Shown here piece by piece: positions 18,531 through 28,054 of a stretch of 64,000 nt of DNA (position 1 is its first letter; the number at the start of each line of letters is the position of its first letter). The notes beneath the pieces were generated by a model, which saw nothing but the letters and a program-made list of their open reading frames with translations, had not been told where the DNA came from and ran no database searches. Source of the DNA: Campylobacterota bacterium (GTDB lineage: Bacteria > Campylobacterota > Campylobacteria > Campylobacterales > Thiovulaceae); contig JASKOM010000004.1 in NCBI GenBank assembly GCA_030152305.1, positions 149,327-213,326 on the forward strand. Direction: 5' to 3'. Both the position numbers and the translations under genes were made by a program.

Positions 18531-19949
18531 ATGGCAAAAGCAAGTTTATTCGGCGAAGCTTTATGGGATCAATATTCTAATAAAGTTGTTGAAAGAATGA
18601 ATAACCCGAAAAATCAGGGTGAAATTACAGAAGATGATGCAAAAGCAAAAGGTGGAAAATTAGTTGTTGCTGATTTTGGTGCTGAAAGTTGTGGCGATGC
18701 AGTTCGTTTATATTGGTTAGTCGATGAAAAAACTGATCGAATTATCGATGCAAAATTCAAAAGTTTTGGTTGCGGAACAGCGATTGCAAGTTCAGACATG
18801 ATGGTTGATTTATGTATCGGTAAAACAGTTGATGAAGCCGTAAAAATCACAAATATCGATGTTGAAATGGCACTTCGAGATGATCCAGAAACTCCAGCAG
18901 TTCCAGGGCAAAAAATGCATTGTTCGCCTTATTTTATGCCTGTTCAAACTCCAAACGGAAAAGTTCAAATTGGTGAAATTAAAATTGGCGATGAGGTGGC
19001 AGTTTATACAGAAAAAGGGCTTGTAAATTCTCGAGTAAAACGAGTAATTAGTTATAAAACTCCAGTTTCTGATTTGGTTAGAGTTTATCTTAAAACCTCA
19101 TCAGGCGGAATTCCAGCATTTTATGTATTTACAAAAGATCATCAATTATTAGACAATAAAGGTAATTGGGTTTTTGCTGAAAACTTAAAAAATGGTGATG
19201 TTTTAACAGCAGAATTTGAATATTTAATTGTTGATTACATCGATTCAGAATTAAATGATTTGCCAAATTTAAATATCGATGAAAATAACATGGTTACTGT
19301 TTATACTCTTGAAGTTGAACATGAGGCACATAATTATATTCAAAATGGTGTTATTTCAAAAAACTGTTCTGTTATGGCTTACGATGTAATTAAAGAAGCA
19401 GCGGCGATTTATAAAGGTGTTGATTCTAAATCTTTCGAAGAAGAGACAATCGTTTGCGAATGTGCTAGAGTTAGTCTTGCGACTTTACGAGAAGTGATTA
19501 AATTAAATAATTTAACGACTGTTGAACAAATTACAGATTACACAAAAGCAGGTGCATTTTGTAAATCATGTATTAAACCAGGCGGACACGAACAACGAGA
19601 ATATTATTTAGTTGATATTTTACGAGATGTTCGAATTGAAATGGATCAAGAAAGATTAAAAGAGGCAGCAAATGCTTCGATAACAGGCGACTTTTCAAAA
19701 ATGACTCTTGTTCAAAAAATTAAAGCTATCGATTCAGTAATTGATTCAAGTGTGCGACAATTTTTAGTAGCCGACGGTGGAAATATGGAAGTTATCGATA
19801 TTCGAGAAGGTGAAAGATACACAGATGTTTATATTCGATATCTTGGAGCTTGTTCGACATGTTCAACTTCTACGACTGGAACATTATATGCAATCGAAGT
19901 TACTTTAAAAGAAAAATTATCTCCAAAAATTAGAGTTTTACCTATTTAA
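18531..19949 (+). CDS. nifU: NifU Fe-S cluster scaffold interrupted by an in-frame mini-intein
   Basis: 472 residues. Removing residues 131-278 leaves 324, the normal Campylobacterota NifU length. Extein domains: IscU-like scaffold (C54, C81 and the cysteine after the intein, C279), a central [2Fe-2S] BFD-like domain (VCECARVS ... GAFCKSCIKPGG), and a C-terminal Nfu domain with CSTCSTS. The intein splits KMH from CSVMAYDV, so the +1 residue of splicing is the third scaffold ligand. A functional NifU therefore needs splicing. The protein assembles Fe-S clusters with NifS. Confidence 0.93.
   Translation: MAKASLFGEALWDQYSNKVVERMNNPKNQGEITEDDAKAKGGKLVVADFGAESCGDAVRLYWLVDEKTDRIIDAKFKSFGCGTAIASSDMMVDLCIGKTVDEAVKITNIDVEMALRDDPETPAVPGQKMHCSPYFMPVQTPNGKVQIGEIKIGDEVAVYTEKGLVNSRVKRVISYKTPVSDLVRVYLKTSSGGIPAFYVFTKDHQLLDNKGNWVFAENLKNGDVLTAEFEYLIVDYIDSELNDLPNLNIDENNMVTVYTLEVEHEAHNYIQNGVISKNCSVMAYDVIKEAAAIYKGVDSKSFEEETIVCECARVSLATLREVIKLNNLTTVEQITDYTKAGAFCKSCIKPGGHEQREYYLVDILRDVRIEMDQERLKEAANASITGDFSKMTLVQKIKAIDSVIDSSVRQFLVADGGNMEVIDIREGERYTDVYIRYLGACSTCSTSTTGTLYAIEVTLKEKLSPKIRVLPI
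18921..19364 (+). mobile_element. Mini-intein (Hint domain, no homing endonuclease) in NifU
   Basis: 148 residues. Block A starts with Cys (CSPYFMPVQTPNGKVQIGEI, then KIGDEV). Block B has TKDHQL followed by GNWVFAENLKNGDVL. Blocks F and G read VYTLEVEHEAHNYIQNG and ISKN before Cys+1. The terminal Asn and +1 Cys needed for splicing are present, but the penultimate residue is Lys rather than His. No LAGLIDADG motif fits in this length. The element contains two GATGAGGT octamers, at 18990 and 19095. Confidence 0.9.
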
Positions 19950-19964
19950 TTTTTAAAATTACAT

Positions 19965-20000
19965 AACCTCATCGATGAAATATTTGATGAGGTTTTGTAT
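19965..20000 (+). terminator. Second terminator built from an inverted GATGAGGT pair, after nifU
   Basis: AACCTCATC (19965-19973) and GATGAGGTT (19986-19994) form a 9-bp stem around 12 bases and are followed by TTGTATATTT. It begins 16 bases after the nifU stop. Confidence 0.75.
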
Positions 20001-20108
20001 ATTTCAGCTTATTTAAATTTTCATTTTATTATTAAATTTATTAATATATATAGCTCAATGATTTACTTTTATTTTAAGAAATTTCTAAACTAAAATTTTT
20101 TCGTGTGA

Positions 20109-20114
20109 TATAAT
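20109..20114 (+). promoter_or_regulatory. Extended -10 promoter of the large lipoprotein gene
   Basis: TGATATAAT just 27 bases before ATG 20141; AAAAAGG lies between as ribosome binding site. No convincing -35. Confidence 0.5.
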
Positions 20115-20140
20115 AAGCCCTTAAAAAGGTTATATCTTTT

Positions 20141-23100
20141 ATGACATTAAAATATAAATATCTAAGTTCGTTAATATCATTTGTATTTGCTTCTATTTTT
20201 TATAACGGTTGCTCTTCCAAAGAAGACTGTTCTGCTAATGATGGCAATTCATCTAACATAAATAATGATATTAATAATTCAGAAAATAACTCGTCAAATA
20301 ATAATGAAGAAAATTTAACTCAAGTCCTCAAAAGTTTATATTTATCAGGTGTTGCTGTTGATGGTTTAATTCAGAGTGCCAATGTTCAAATTGGCAATAA
20401 AACAACAATGACTAATTCCGCTGGTGAATGGAACATAACTATTGAAGTTCTTAACTATGACTTAGATTATAACTTTTCTGGTGAAACTATTTTAATTTCT
20501 GGTGGAATCGATTCTGGAACTGGTGAAATTTTTGAAGGTGAATTACGAGCTTTTATTGAACCAGTAACATTAAATTATAAAAATCCTCATTCTAAATATT
20601 TAGCTATTACACCTATTTCAACTCTTGTTTCTGCAATGGTCGATTCTGGAATTAATTTCTCTGATGCAAAAACTAAAATTTCAAAAAGTCTAAATATTAA
20701 CGAAGATTATTTACTAAAAAATCCTATTTCTATGGCAAATAGTAATGATTTAAATGAACGAGAAATCGGAGCTAAAATTATAAAAGATGGTTTAACCGTT
20801 CAAAAATTTGTTGAAAGTATGAATAGTTCTCTTCCTGAAGATCAGTTTTTTATGTTATTTAAAGCCGTTGGTAAAAATATTTCAGGCGAAGATAATCTTT
20901 CTGATTTATTAATAAATAAAAGTGATTTTATCGCTGATGAGGTCGCAAAATCGATTAATAAACCTGAACTTTTTGATCGTTTAAAAGCAGTTGGCGAAAT
21001 TTCAAAATCTACCGTTTTAATGATTAATGAAATGGATTCTAATTTATTAATAAATGGTGGCGACGGTTGGAAAGCCGTTGAAAGTGCAACTTTGAAAATT
21101 GAAGATGAAATAAAAAAATTTAAAGATTTTAATAGTTCCTTTAGCGATATTAATCAATCGGCTTTAGAAATTGCAAATGGTTTAATCGTATTTGGTGGAA
21201 TCGATCGAATCGCTCTTGAAATGAAATCAGCAGATTTGAATTTATCAGATCTTGAACGAAAACCTTCTAATTTTTCAACTAAATTTTTAGATTCTGATAT
21301 TTTAAAAGATGGCGGAAAATTATATGACAAATTTAAAATTAACGGTTTTTCACAAATTGATATTTTTAAATTAGCAAATGATCGTTATCGAGAAACAGAT
21401 TTTAATTTAACTGCAACGATATCATCAGATTATAAAGATCGTTTGCCAATTCGTCCAGATGAAAATATTTTAACAGATTTTGAAGATAGCTGGAAACTTT
21501 TTGATAATCGTTTTAATGATAAATTTAAACCAAAAGATCACGACGATGACGACGAAAATCATACAAAACCTGAACCAATTGCTCCAAAGGTTTTTATATC
21601 AGCTTCAAAACTAAATGGCACAACTGAAGATTATTTATTATTTGAAGCAATTTCTGATAATCCAGCAACGATTTTTAGCTGGTTTATCGATGGCTCATTT
21701 TATGGACAAAATTTAACAATTGAGAAAAAATTTATCGAAGGCATTCATAATATAAAATTAATCGGTTCTGTTGCTGATAAAAATGGCTCAATTTCGCTTG
21801 ATATTAACATCACAAAATATATTAAAAATTCAACTTCTGATAATAATACAACTCAAATATTAAAAAGTTTATATTTATCAGGTGTTGCCGTTGATGGCGA
21901 AATTTCTGGTGCAAATGTAAATGTTCTTGGCAAAAAAGCAACGACAGATTCAAAAGGAAAATGGCAAATCGAAGTCAAAGAAAATGAAATAAATAGCAAT
22001 GTGCAAATTTCAGTTAGTGGTGGAATCGATCAATCAACAGGTGAGATTTTTGAAGGCGAATTAAAAGCTGTTGCAAAAAATGATAGTTTCTCGACTGATC
22101 AAAATGATACAAATAGTTCTGTTCCTGTAACACCGCTTTCAACTCTTGTTTCGGCAATGGTTAATTCTGGTTCAAGTTTAGAAGATGCAAAAAATAATTT
22201 AGCAAAATCGCTAGGTTTTGATGCTGATATTTTTGATAAAAATCCCGTTGAATTATTAGAAACAGGTTCGGAAGAAGATCGCAAAAAAGGAGCTGAAGCT
22301 ATTAAAACGGCTCTTATGATTCAAAAAATGGCTGAAACTATGACAAAATCTATTTCGACTGATGAATCTCAAAATAATGATATTTTCTCAAAAATTATGA
22401 GCGGAATTGCTTCGACAATTGCAGAATCAAATGGAACTTTGAATATCGATGAGGTGTTAAAAAATAGCGACAAAATTGCTGAAAACAGTGTCAGCGATCC
22501 AAAAATGCAGGAAAAATTAAAGATTGCTGGTGCTTCAGCTCAATCGATAGTTTCGATGATTAACGAAATTGACACAAACGAATTATCAAAAGGTAATATT
22601 TCTCTTGAAACTGTTTCAAAAGCAACAGAAATTGCAACTTCCAAAATTGAACAAATAATAAGCAAACTTGCAAAAACAGATGATTTAACATCTGTAAAAG
22701 CCGAAGCTGAAAAAGTTACAAATGCATTAATTATGCTCGGTGGAGTCAATGGATTATCTACAAAAATAGTATCGGTTGCTACCTCATCGACTGATGATAA
22801 TTTTTCGATTGATGCTTCAGATTTTTCCAATTTTTTAAATGACGATGTAATTAATACAAATGCTAATTTATACGAAAAATTTAAAGATTTAAATGTTAGT
22901 TCGGATGATATTTTAAAAATAGGTGCAGGATTGAGTTCAGGTGAAACTCTTGATACTTTAAGCTCGATTACTGGAGATATTAATATTTCAAGTCTTGAAC
23001 AAGATGTAAAAAACACTATTTCGACTATTGATAATTTGATTCCAAAAGCTCCAAAAGTTGATTTAGCTTCAAATCTTGTTAGTGAAAAAGTTGGAAATAA

Positions 23101-23896
23101 CATTAAATTTACTGTTAGTTCTGATCAACAAGATATTTTATTTAAATGGTTTGTTAATGAAATATATATTGAAAATAATAGTTCTGATTTGGATTATAAG
23201 TTTTTAACTGTTGGAAATCACAAAGTGAAAGTTATCGGAACTTCAAAATATGGCTTGAGTTCAACAAGTAATATTCTTGAAATTGTTATTTCAGCTCTTG
23301 ATGATAATGATTCATTTACAATTGGAAATAATATTCATATTGGTTCGAAAAATTATTTTGAAACAGATCGCAATTTATCAAACAGCAAATTCGATCTTTT
23401 TTCTGTTAAAAATGAAAATCAAAAAAGCTTAACTCTTGTTAATCCTGAACTTGCAAAATCGCTATTTCATTTTAGAATTCCACTTGAAAATAAAAACATT
23501 GAAAATGAAACTGGAAAGTTGAAAGTTTCATTAATGATTAATGACTCGAATAATTCGTTTATTATTGAAACCGAAAACTTTTGGATAAAAAATCTTAATA
23601 ATAATTTCTCGATAATTACAAATAGTGATTCGGCTTTTATTTATTTATCGATTGATGAGGTCAGAAAAGAGCAAAAATATATACAAGATTCGTTATATAT
23701 TGAAAATAATATGCTTGTTATTAAACTATCAGATTATTTGTCAGATAATAGTTTATTGGATTCTAATTATAAAGTTAATTTAGATTTTAACAGTAGTTTT
23801 GATATTTTAAATAATACGAATATAAATGGTGAAATAGAAATTAAACAAGATTCAGCAAATAATCCACTAGAAACTCCATCTGCTCCAAGTTTATAA
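20141..23896 (+). CDS. Large outer-surface lipoprotein with an internal tandem duplication
   Basis: 1251 residues. Lipobox FYNGC places the lipid cysteine at 24, followed by an Asn/Ser-rich linker. Two homologous modules of about 280 residues begin with the identical string LKSLYLSGVAVDG (about 63 and 572), each with a small Ig/carboxypeptidase-regulatory-like part (GGID-TGEIFEGEL) and a helical part containing TPISTLVSAMV or TPLSTLVSAMV. PKD-like modules follow each (FSWFIDG near 527; FKWFVNE near 1000). The C-terminal 200 residues are unlike the rest. Function unknown, probably adhesion or surface structure. Four GATGAGGT octamers. Confidence 0.75.
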   Translation: MTLKYKYLSSLISFVFASIFYNGCSSKEDCSANDGNSSNINNDINNSENNSSNNNEENLTQVLKSLYLSGVAVDGLIQSANVQIGNKTTMTNSAGEWNITIEVLNYDLDYNFSGETILISGGIDSGTGEIFEGELRAFIEPVTLNYKNPHSKYLAITPISTLVSAMVDSGINFSDAKTKISKSLNINEDYLLKNPISMANSNDLNEREIGAKIIKDGLTVQKFVESMNSSLPEDQFFMLFKAVGKNISGEDNLSDLLINKSDFIADEVAKSINKPELFDRLKAVGEISKSTVLMINEMDSNLLINGGDGWKAVESATLKIEDEIKKFKDFNSSFSDINQSALEIANGLIVFGGIDRIALEMKSADLNLSDLERKPSNFSTKFLDSDILKDGGKLYDKFKINGFSQIDIFKLANDRYRETDFNLTATISSDYKDRLPIRPDENILTDFEDSWKLFDNRFNDKFKPKDHDDDDENHTKPEPIAPKVFISASKLNGTTEDYLLFEAISDNPATIFSWFIDGSFYGQNLTIEKKFIEGIHNIKLIGSVADKNGSISLDINITKYIKNSTSDNNTTQILKSLYLSGVAVDGEISGANVNVLGKKATTDSKGKWQIEVKENEINSNVQISVSGGIDQSTGEIFEGELKAVAKNDSFSTDQNDTNSSVPVTPLSTLVSAMVNSGSSLEDAKNNLAKSLGFDADIFDKNPVELLETGSEEDRKKGAEAIKTALMIQKMAETMTKSISTDESQNNDIFSKIMSGIASTIAESNGTLNIDEVLKNSDKIAENSVSDPKMQEKLKIAGASAQSIVSMINEIDTNELSKGNISLETVSKATEIATSKIEQIISKLAKTDDLTSVKAEAEKVTNALIMLGGVNGLSTKIVSVATSSTDDNFSIDASDFSNFLNDDVINTNANLYEKFKDLNVSSDDILKIGAGLSSGETLDTLSSITGDINISSLEQDVKNTISTIDNLIPKAPKVDLASNLVSEKVGNNIKFTVSSDQQDILFKWFVNEIYIENNSSDLDYKFLTVGNHKVKVIGTSKYGLSSTSNILEIVISALDDNDSFTIGNNIHIGSKNYFETDRNLSNSKFDLFSVKNENQKSLTLVNPELAKSLFHFRIPLENKNIENETGKLKVSLMINDSNNSFIIETENFWIKNLNNNFSIITNSDSAFIYLSIDEVRKEQKYIQDSLYIENNMLVIKLSDYLSDNSLLDSNYKVNLDFNSSFDILNNTNINGEIEIKQDSANNPLETPSAPSL

Positions 23897-23908
23897 AAAG
23901 GATTGTGA

Positions 23909-24481
23909 TTGACAAAAAAAATATTAATTGGACTAACAACTTTCTTTTTTATAACAGGTTGTAAAAATAAAGGTTTTAATATTTATGAAGAAATGCAACT
24001 TTCGGATCGAGATATCGAAAAAGATTCGATTGGTTTTTTGCAAAATGTTAAAGCACATGGAATTTCATTTAGTGAAGATCAATTAACTCCGAATTTAAAT
24101 AATGGTAAATTATTTGGAGATTTTATTTTAAAACCCGTTGAACTAAAAAAATATTTTGTGTATAGCGAAAATAAAACTGTTGATCATCGGATTTCGATTG
24201 AAATTTCGCTTTTACCAAAAATGATTCAATATGTAAAAACTTATGTTAATCAAAAAGCTAGAATAGATCAAATTGAAAATTACAAACCTGCTGTTATCGA
24301 AGAAGAAAAACCGCAAGAAATACAAGAAGAGTTAATTATTGAAATTGAACAACCGAAACCTTCTAAAAAGGTTGAGTTTAACGATTCTTTAGAAGGTTTA
24401 TTGCCTCCACGACTTCCAGATTTATCAATTGGTGTTGATAATCCTGATTTACCAACTGACAACAAAAAAAATAAAAAATAA
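23909..24481 (+). CDS. Small lipoprotein, unknown function
   Basis: 190 residues from TTG 23909, 12 bases after the large lipoprotein and with AAAAGG upstream. Signal peptide with lipobox FFITGC. The C-terminal third is rich in Glu, Pro and Lys (VIEEEKPQEI ... EQPKPSKK) and ends in Asn/Lys. Probably co-expressed with the large lipoprotein. No family recognised. Confidence 0.65.
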   Translation: MTKKILIGLTTFFFITGCKNKGFNIYEEMQLSDRDIEKDSIGFLQNVKAHGISFSEDQLTPNLNNGKLFGDFILKPVELKKYFVYSENKTVDHRISIEISLLPKMIQYVKTYVNQKARIDQIENYKPAVIEEEKPQEIQEELIIEIEQPKPSKKVEFNDSLEGLLPPRLPDLSIGVDNPDLPTDNKKNKK

Positions 24482-24505
24482 AAATAAATTAGGAGATATA
24501 TTTAA

Positions 24506-25600
24506 TTGGATAATTATGAATATAGTGAATTATTAAAAGAGTTAAACTCGAAAGTTGAAAATGTCAGGAATATTTTAAAACCTGATTATATTAACGAACG
24601 ATTAAGTGAAATAGCCGTTTTAGAAAGTAGCGAAGAGCTTTGGAAAAAACCTGAAGCTGTTGCTGAACTTCAAAAAGAGAAACGAAAATTAGAAACATCT
24701 TTTGATAAATTAAAAAAATTAGAATCGGCTCTTTCTGATGCTGAAGAACTTTTTAAAATGGCAATTGACGAAAACGATCAAGATAGCATAAATTCGCTAT
24801 TTAACGAATCGAATGATTTGACTAATTTAATAAAAAAAGGTGAAGTTGAAACAATGCTTAGCGGTGAAACAGATGGAAATAATGCTATTTTATCGATTCA
24901 CCCAGGGGCTGGTGGAACGGAATCTCAAGATTGGGCAAGTATTTTATTGCGAATGTATAGCCGTTGGGCTGAACGACGAGGTTTTAAAACTGAAATGTTA
25001 GATTATCAAGATGGCGATGAAGCAGGAATAAAAGATGTCTCGATTTTAATAAAAGGCGAAAATGCTTATGGCTATTTGAAAATCGAAAACGGAATTCATA
25101 GACTTGTCAGAATTTCGCCGTTTGATAGCAATGCTCGTCGTCATACTTCGTTTGCTTCTGTTTTAGTTTCTCCTGAAGTCGATGATAATATTAATATTCA
25201 GATCGAAGATAAAGAATTACGAATTGATACTTATCGATCAAGTGGTGCTGGTGGTCAGCATGTTAATAAAACTGAAAGTGCAATTCGAATTACTCATTTG
25301 CCGACTAATGTTATTGTTCAATGTCAAAATGACCGAAGTCAGCATAAAAATAAGGCAACAGCCATGAAAATGTTAAAAAGCCGTTTATATGAACTTGAAC
25401 TTGAAAAACAAAATGCTGAAAAAAATCAAGGTGAAAAAAGTGAAATCGGTTGGGGGCATCAAATTCGAAGTTATGTCATGCAACCTTATCAACAAGTTAA
25501 AGATAGCCGAAGTGGTGAAGCTTACACGAATGTAACTCAAATTTTAGATGGCGATCTTGATAAAATAATTGAAGATGTTCTTGTCAGTCAGATGAGGTAA
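24506..25600 (+). CDS. prfB: Peptide chain release factor 2
   Basis: 364 residues from TTG 24506 with AGGAG upstream. The codon-recognition tripeptide is SPF (in RISPFDS), which marks RF2 (UGA/UAA). The catalytic GGQ is in [27 protein letters not shown] marks domain 2. The gene reads straight through with no CTTTGA programmed frameshift near codon 25, unlike most bacterial prfB genes. The last codons CAG ATG AGG TAA contain a GATGAGGT octamer. Confidence 0.95.
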   Translation: MDNYEYSELLKELNSKVENVRNILKPDYINERLSEIAVLESSEELWKKPEAVAELQKEKRKLETSFDKLKKLESALSDAEELFKMAIDENDQDSINSLFNESNDLTNLIKKGEVETMLSGETDGNNAILSIHPGAGGTESQDWASILLRMYSRWAERRGFKTEMLDYQDGDEAGIKDVSILIKGENAYGYLKIENGIHRLVRISPFDSNARRHTSFASVLVSPEVDDNINIQIEDKELRIDTYRSSGAGGQHVNKTESAIRITHLPTNVIVQCQNDRSQHKNKATAMKMLKSRLYELELEKQNAEKNQGEKSEIGWGHQIRSYVMQPYQQVKDSRSGEAYTNVTQILDGDLDKIIEDVLVSQMR

Positions 25601-25608
25601 TTATCGAT

Positions 25609-26937
25609 ATGTCAAATATATTTAATTTCAAAAAAATTATAAAAAATAGCTTTTTAGCATTTATATCAACAGGAGTTTTAATGGCAAATTCTATTCCAGA
25701 ATATCACGAATATAATTTATCGAATGGTGCAAAAGTTTTAATTATTCCGTTAAAAAATGGCACAGGTGTAATTAGCACAGATGTTTATTATCGAGTCGGT
25801 TCGAGAAACGAAAAAATGGGTTCAAGCGGAATCGCTCATATGCTTGAACATCTTAATTTTAAATCTACAAAAAATTTACCCGCTGGTGAATTTGACAAAA
25901 TCGTTAAAGGTTTTGGCGGTGTAAATAATGCTTCAACTAGTTTTGATTTTACTCATTATTTTATAAATTCGTCTGTGCAAAATTTAGATAAATCACTCGA
26001 ATTATTCGCTGAACTTTTACAAAATTTGAAATTAGAAGATAGCGAATTTCAACCAGAACGAGATGTTGTTCTCGAAGAGCGATATTGGAGAACTGATAAT
26101 TCGCCTTTTGGTTTGATTTATTTCACGATGTTTAACACGGCTTTTGTTCATCATCCGTATCATTGGACACCAATCGGTTTTATCGATGATATTAAAAATT
26201 GGAAAATCGAAGATATTCGTGAATTTCATGCTAATTATTATAATCCGAAAAATAGCATGATTGTCGTTGCTGGTGATATCGATCAAGAAATCGCTTTGAA
26301 ATCGATTGAAAAACATTTTGGCAAAATTTACGGACGACAATTGCCTGATTTGAAAATTCCAGTTGAACCTGAACAATTTGGCGAACGACGAGCAATTATC
26401 GAAAAAGAAACAGAGGTTGAATATTTTGCGGTTGGTTTTAAAATTCCTGATTATTTAAATGAAGATCAGCCAGTTTTAAGTATGATCAGCGAAATTTTAT
26501 CTGGTGGCAAAAGTTCAAGACTTGAAAAAAGACTTGTTTTAAAAGGCGAAATTGCAAATCATGTTTCAGCTTTTAATTCTGAACATATTGATCAAAATTT
26601 ATTTATGGTCATGGCAATTGCTAAAGATGAAATTAAAGCTGAAGATATCGAAAAAGAAATTTGGGTTGAACTTGAAAAATTAAAAAATGAACCTGTCGAA
26701 GATCGCGAATTATTAAAAGTTCGAACATCGTTAGAATCGGAATTTGTTTATAGTTTCGAGACCTCATCGGCAACAGCTTCGATATTTGGTAGATATTTCA
26801 CGATGGGAAGTTTAAAACCTTTGATCGAGTTTCAAGATAAAATTAATAAAATCACAAAAGAAGATATTATGCAAGTGGCTAAAAAATATTTCGTGAAAAA
26901 TAAAAGCACAGTCGTAATTTATCGAGATAATAAATAA
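25609..26937 (+). CDS. Secreted M16-family zinc peptidase
   Basis: 442 residues. Residues 1-25 look like a signal peptide (basic KKIIKN, hydrophobic FLAFISTGVL). The inverted zinc motif HMLEH is near 80, with the distal Glu in ERDVVLEERYW. One N-terminal and one C-terminal M16 half are present. An internal ATG at 25681 also has GGAG before it, but would lose the signal. Acts as a periplasmic oligopeptidase or processing protease. 8 bases after prfB. Confidence 0.85.
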   Translation: MSNIFNFKKIIKNSFLAFISTGVLMANSIPEYHEYNLSNGAKVLIIPLKNGTGVISTDVYYRVGSRNEKMGSSGIAHMLEHLNFKSTKNLPAGEFDKIVKGFGGVNNASTSFDFTHYFINSSVQNLDKSLELFAELLQNLKLEDSEFQPERDVVLEERYWRTDNSPFGLIYFTMFNTAFVHHPYHWTPIGFIDDIKNWKIEDIREFHANYYNPKNSMIVVAGDIDQEIALKSIEKHFGKIYGRQLPDLKIPVEPEQFGERRAIIEKETEVEYFAVGFKIPDYLNEDQPVLSMISEILSGGKSSRLEKRLVLKGEIANHVSAFNSEHIDQNLFMVMAIAKDEIKAEDIEKEIWVELEKLKNEPVEDRELLKVRTSLESEFVYSFETSSATASIFGRYFTMGSLKPLIEFQDKINKITKEDIMQVAKKYFVKNKSTVVIYRDNK

Positions 26938-26941
26938 TTTT

Positions 26942-28054
26942 ATGAATTGTAAGCATTTCGGAGAATGTAGCGGTTGCCCGATTGGTGGCAACTACGAAAC
27001 TCAATTAATCGAAAAAATAGAACGAGAAAAAAATCGTTTTAACGATTTATATAATTTAGATTTTGATATTGCTAGATCTGGCGATTCGAAATATCGCGGT
27101 CGAGCCGAATTTAGAATTTTTCATCTTGGCGATGAGGTATTTTATTCGATGCGAAATTTTAATAATTCGTTGCTTCGACTTTCTGAATGTCCAATGTTAA
27201 TAAGTCCAATCGAAAAAATATTCGAACCGCTTCGAATTGAACTTTCGCAATCGCAAATTTTAAAACGAAAATTATTTAATATAGAATTTTTGGGCAGTTT
27301 AGATAACAACGAAGTTATCGTAACTTTGATTTATCATAAAAAACTTGACGAAATTTGGCTTGAATTAGCTAAAAATTTAAGTGAAAAATTAAATATTTTT
27401 ATTATTGGACGAAGTCGAGGCGAACGAAAAATTATAAATAAATCATCGATTTCTCAATTTATAAAAATTCACGATTCGAATAAAATATATGAATTGGAAG
27501 CCGAAGAAGGCAGTTTTTCTCAACCAAATCCAAAAGTAAATGAACAAATGATAAATTGGGTCGTTAAAAATTCTAGTGGTGGCGAAAGTTTGACTGAATT
27601 ATATTGCGGTTATGGTAATTTCACAATTCCGTTATCGAATAAATTTAAATGGGTTTTGGCTACCGAAGTTGCAAAATCTGGAATTGCAGGAGCTGAAAAA
27701 AATAGAGATATAAATAATATAAAAAATATCGATTTTGTTCGAGTTAGCAGTGCAGAATTTACTTCGGCAATAAATCGAGAACGAGAATTTTTCAGATTTA
27801 AAAATATAAATTTAGATAATTTGAAATTTGATTCGATTTTTGTTGATCCGCCACGAGCTGGAATTGACAGCGAAACTTTGAAATTATTATCTCGATACGA
27901 CGAAATTATTTATATTTCATGTAATCCTGAAACTTTACATCGTGATTTAACCGTGCTTGTAAATAGTCATAAAATTATAAAAATGGCTGTTTTTGATCAA
28001 TTTCCATATACCCATCATATTGAAATGGGAGCTATTCTTCACAAATGGAACTAA
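26942..28054 (+). CDS. trmA: tRNA (uracil-5-)-methyltransferase TrmA
   Basis: 370 residues. N-terminal cysteines CKHFGECSGCPIGG, SAM motif LTELYCGYGNFTIPL, VDPPRAGID, and the catalytic cysteine in YISCNPETLHRDL, then FDQFPYTHHIE. Makes m5U54 in tRNA. The N-terminal Cys-rich segment resembles the Fe-S region of RumA-like relatives, but the C-terminal DQFPYTHHIE signature favours TrmA. Its end overlaps the sensor kinase by 10 bases. Confidence 0.88.
   Translation: MNCKHFGECSGCPIGGNYETQLIEKIEREKNRFNDLYNLDFDIARSGDSKYRGRAEFRIFHLGDEVFYSMRNFNNSLLRLSECPMLISPIEKIFEPLRIELSQSQILKRKLFNIEFLGSLDNNEVIVTLIYHKKLDEIWLELAKNLSEKLNIFIIGRSRGERKIINKSSISQFIKIHDSNKIYELEAEEGSFSQPNPKVNEQMINWVVKNSSGGESLTELYCGYGNFTIPLSNKFKWVLATEVAKSGIAGAEKNRDINNIKNIDFVRVSSAEFTSAINREREFFRFKNINLDNLKFDSIFVDPPRAGIDSETLKLLSRYDEIIYISCNPETLHRDLTVLVNSHKIIKMAVFDQFPYTHHIEMGAILHKWN

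Noticed and set aside
22540..23103. Minus-strand reading frame of 187 codons inside the large lipoprotein
   Set aside because: Low-complexity Ser/Ile/Phe-rich shadow with no family pattern or ribosome site.
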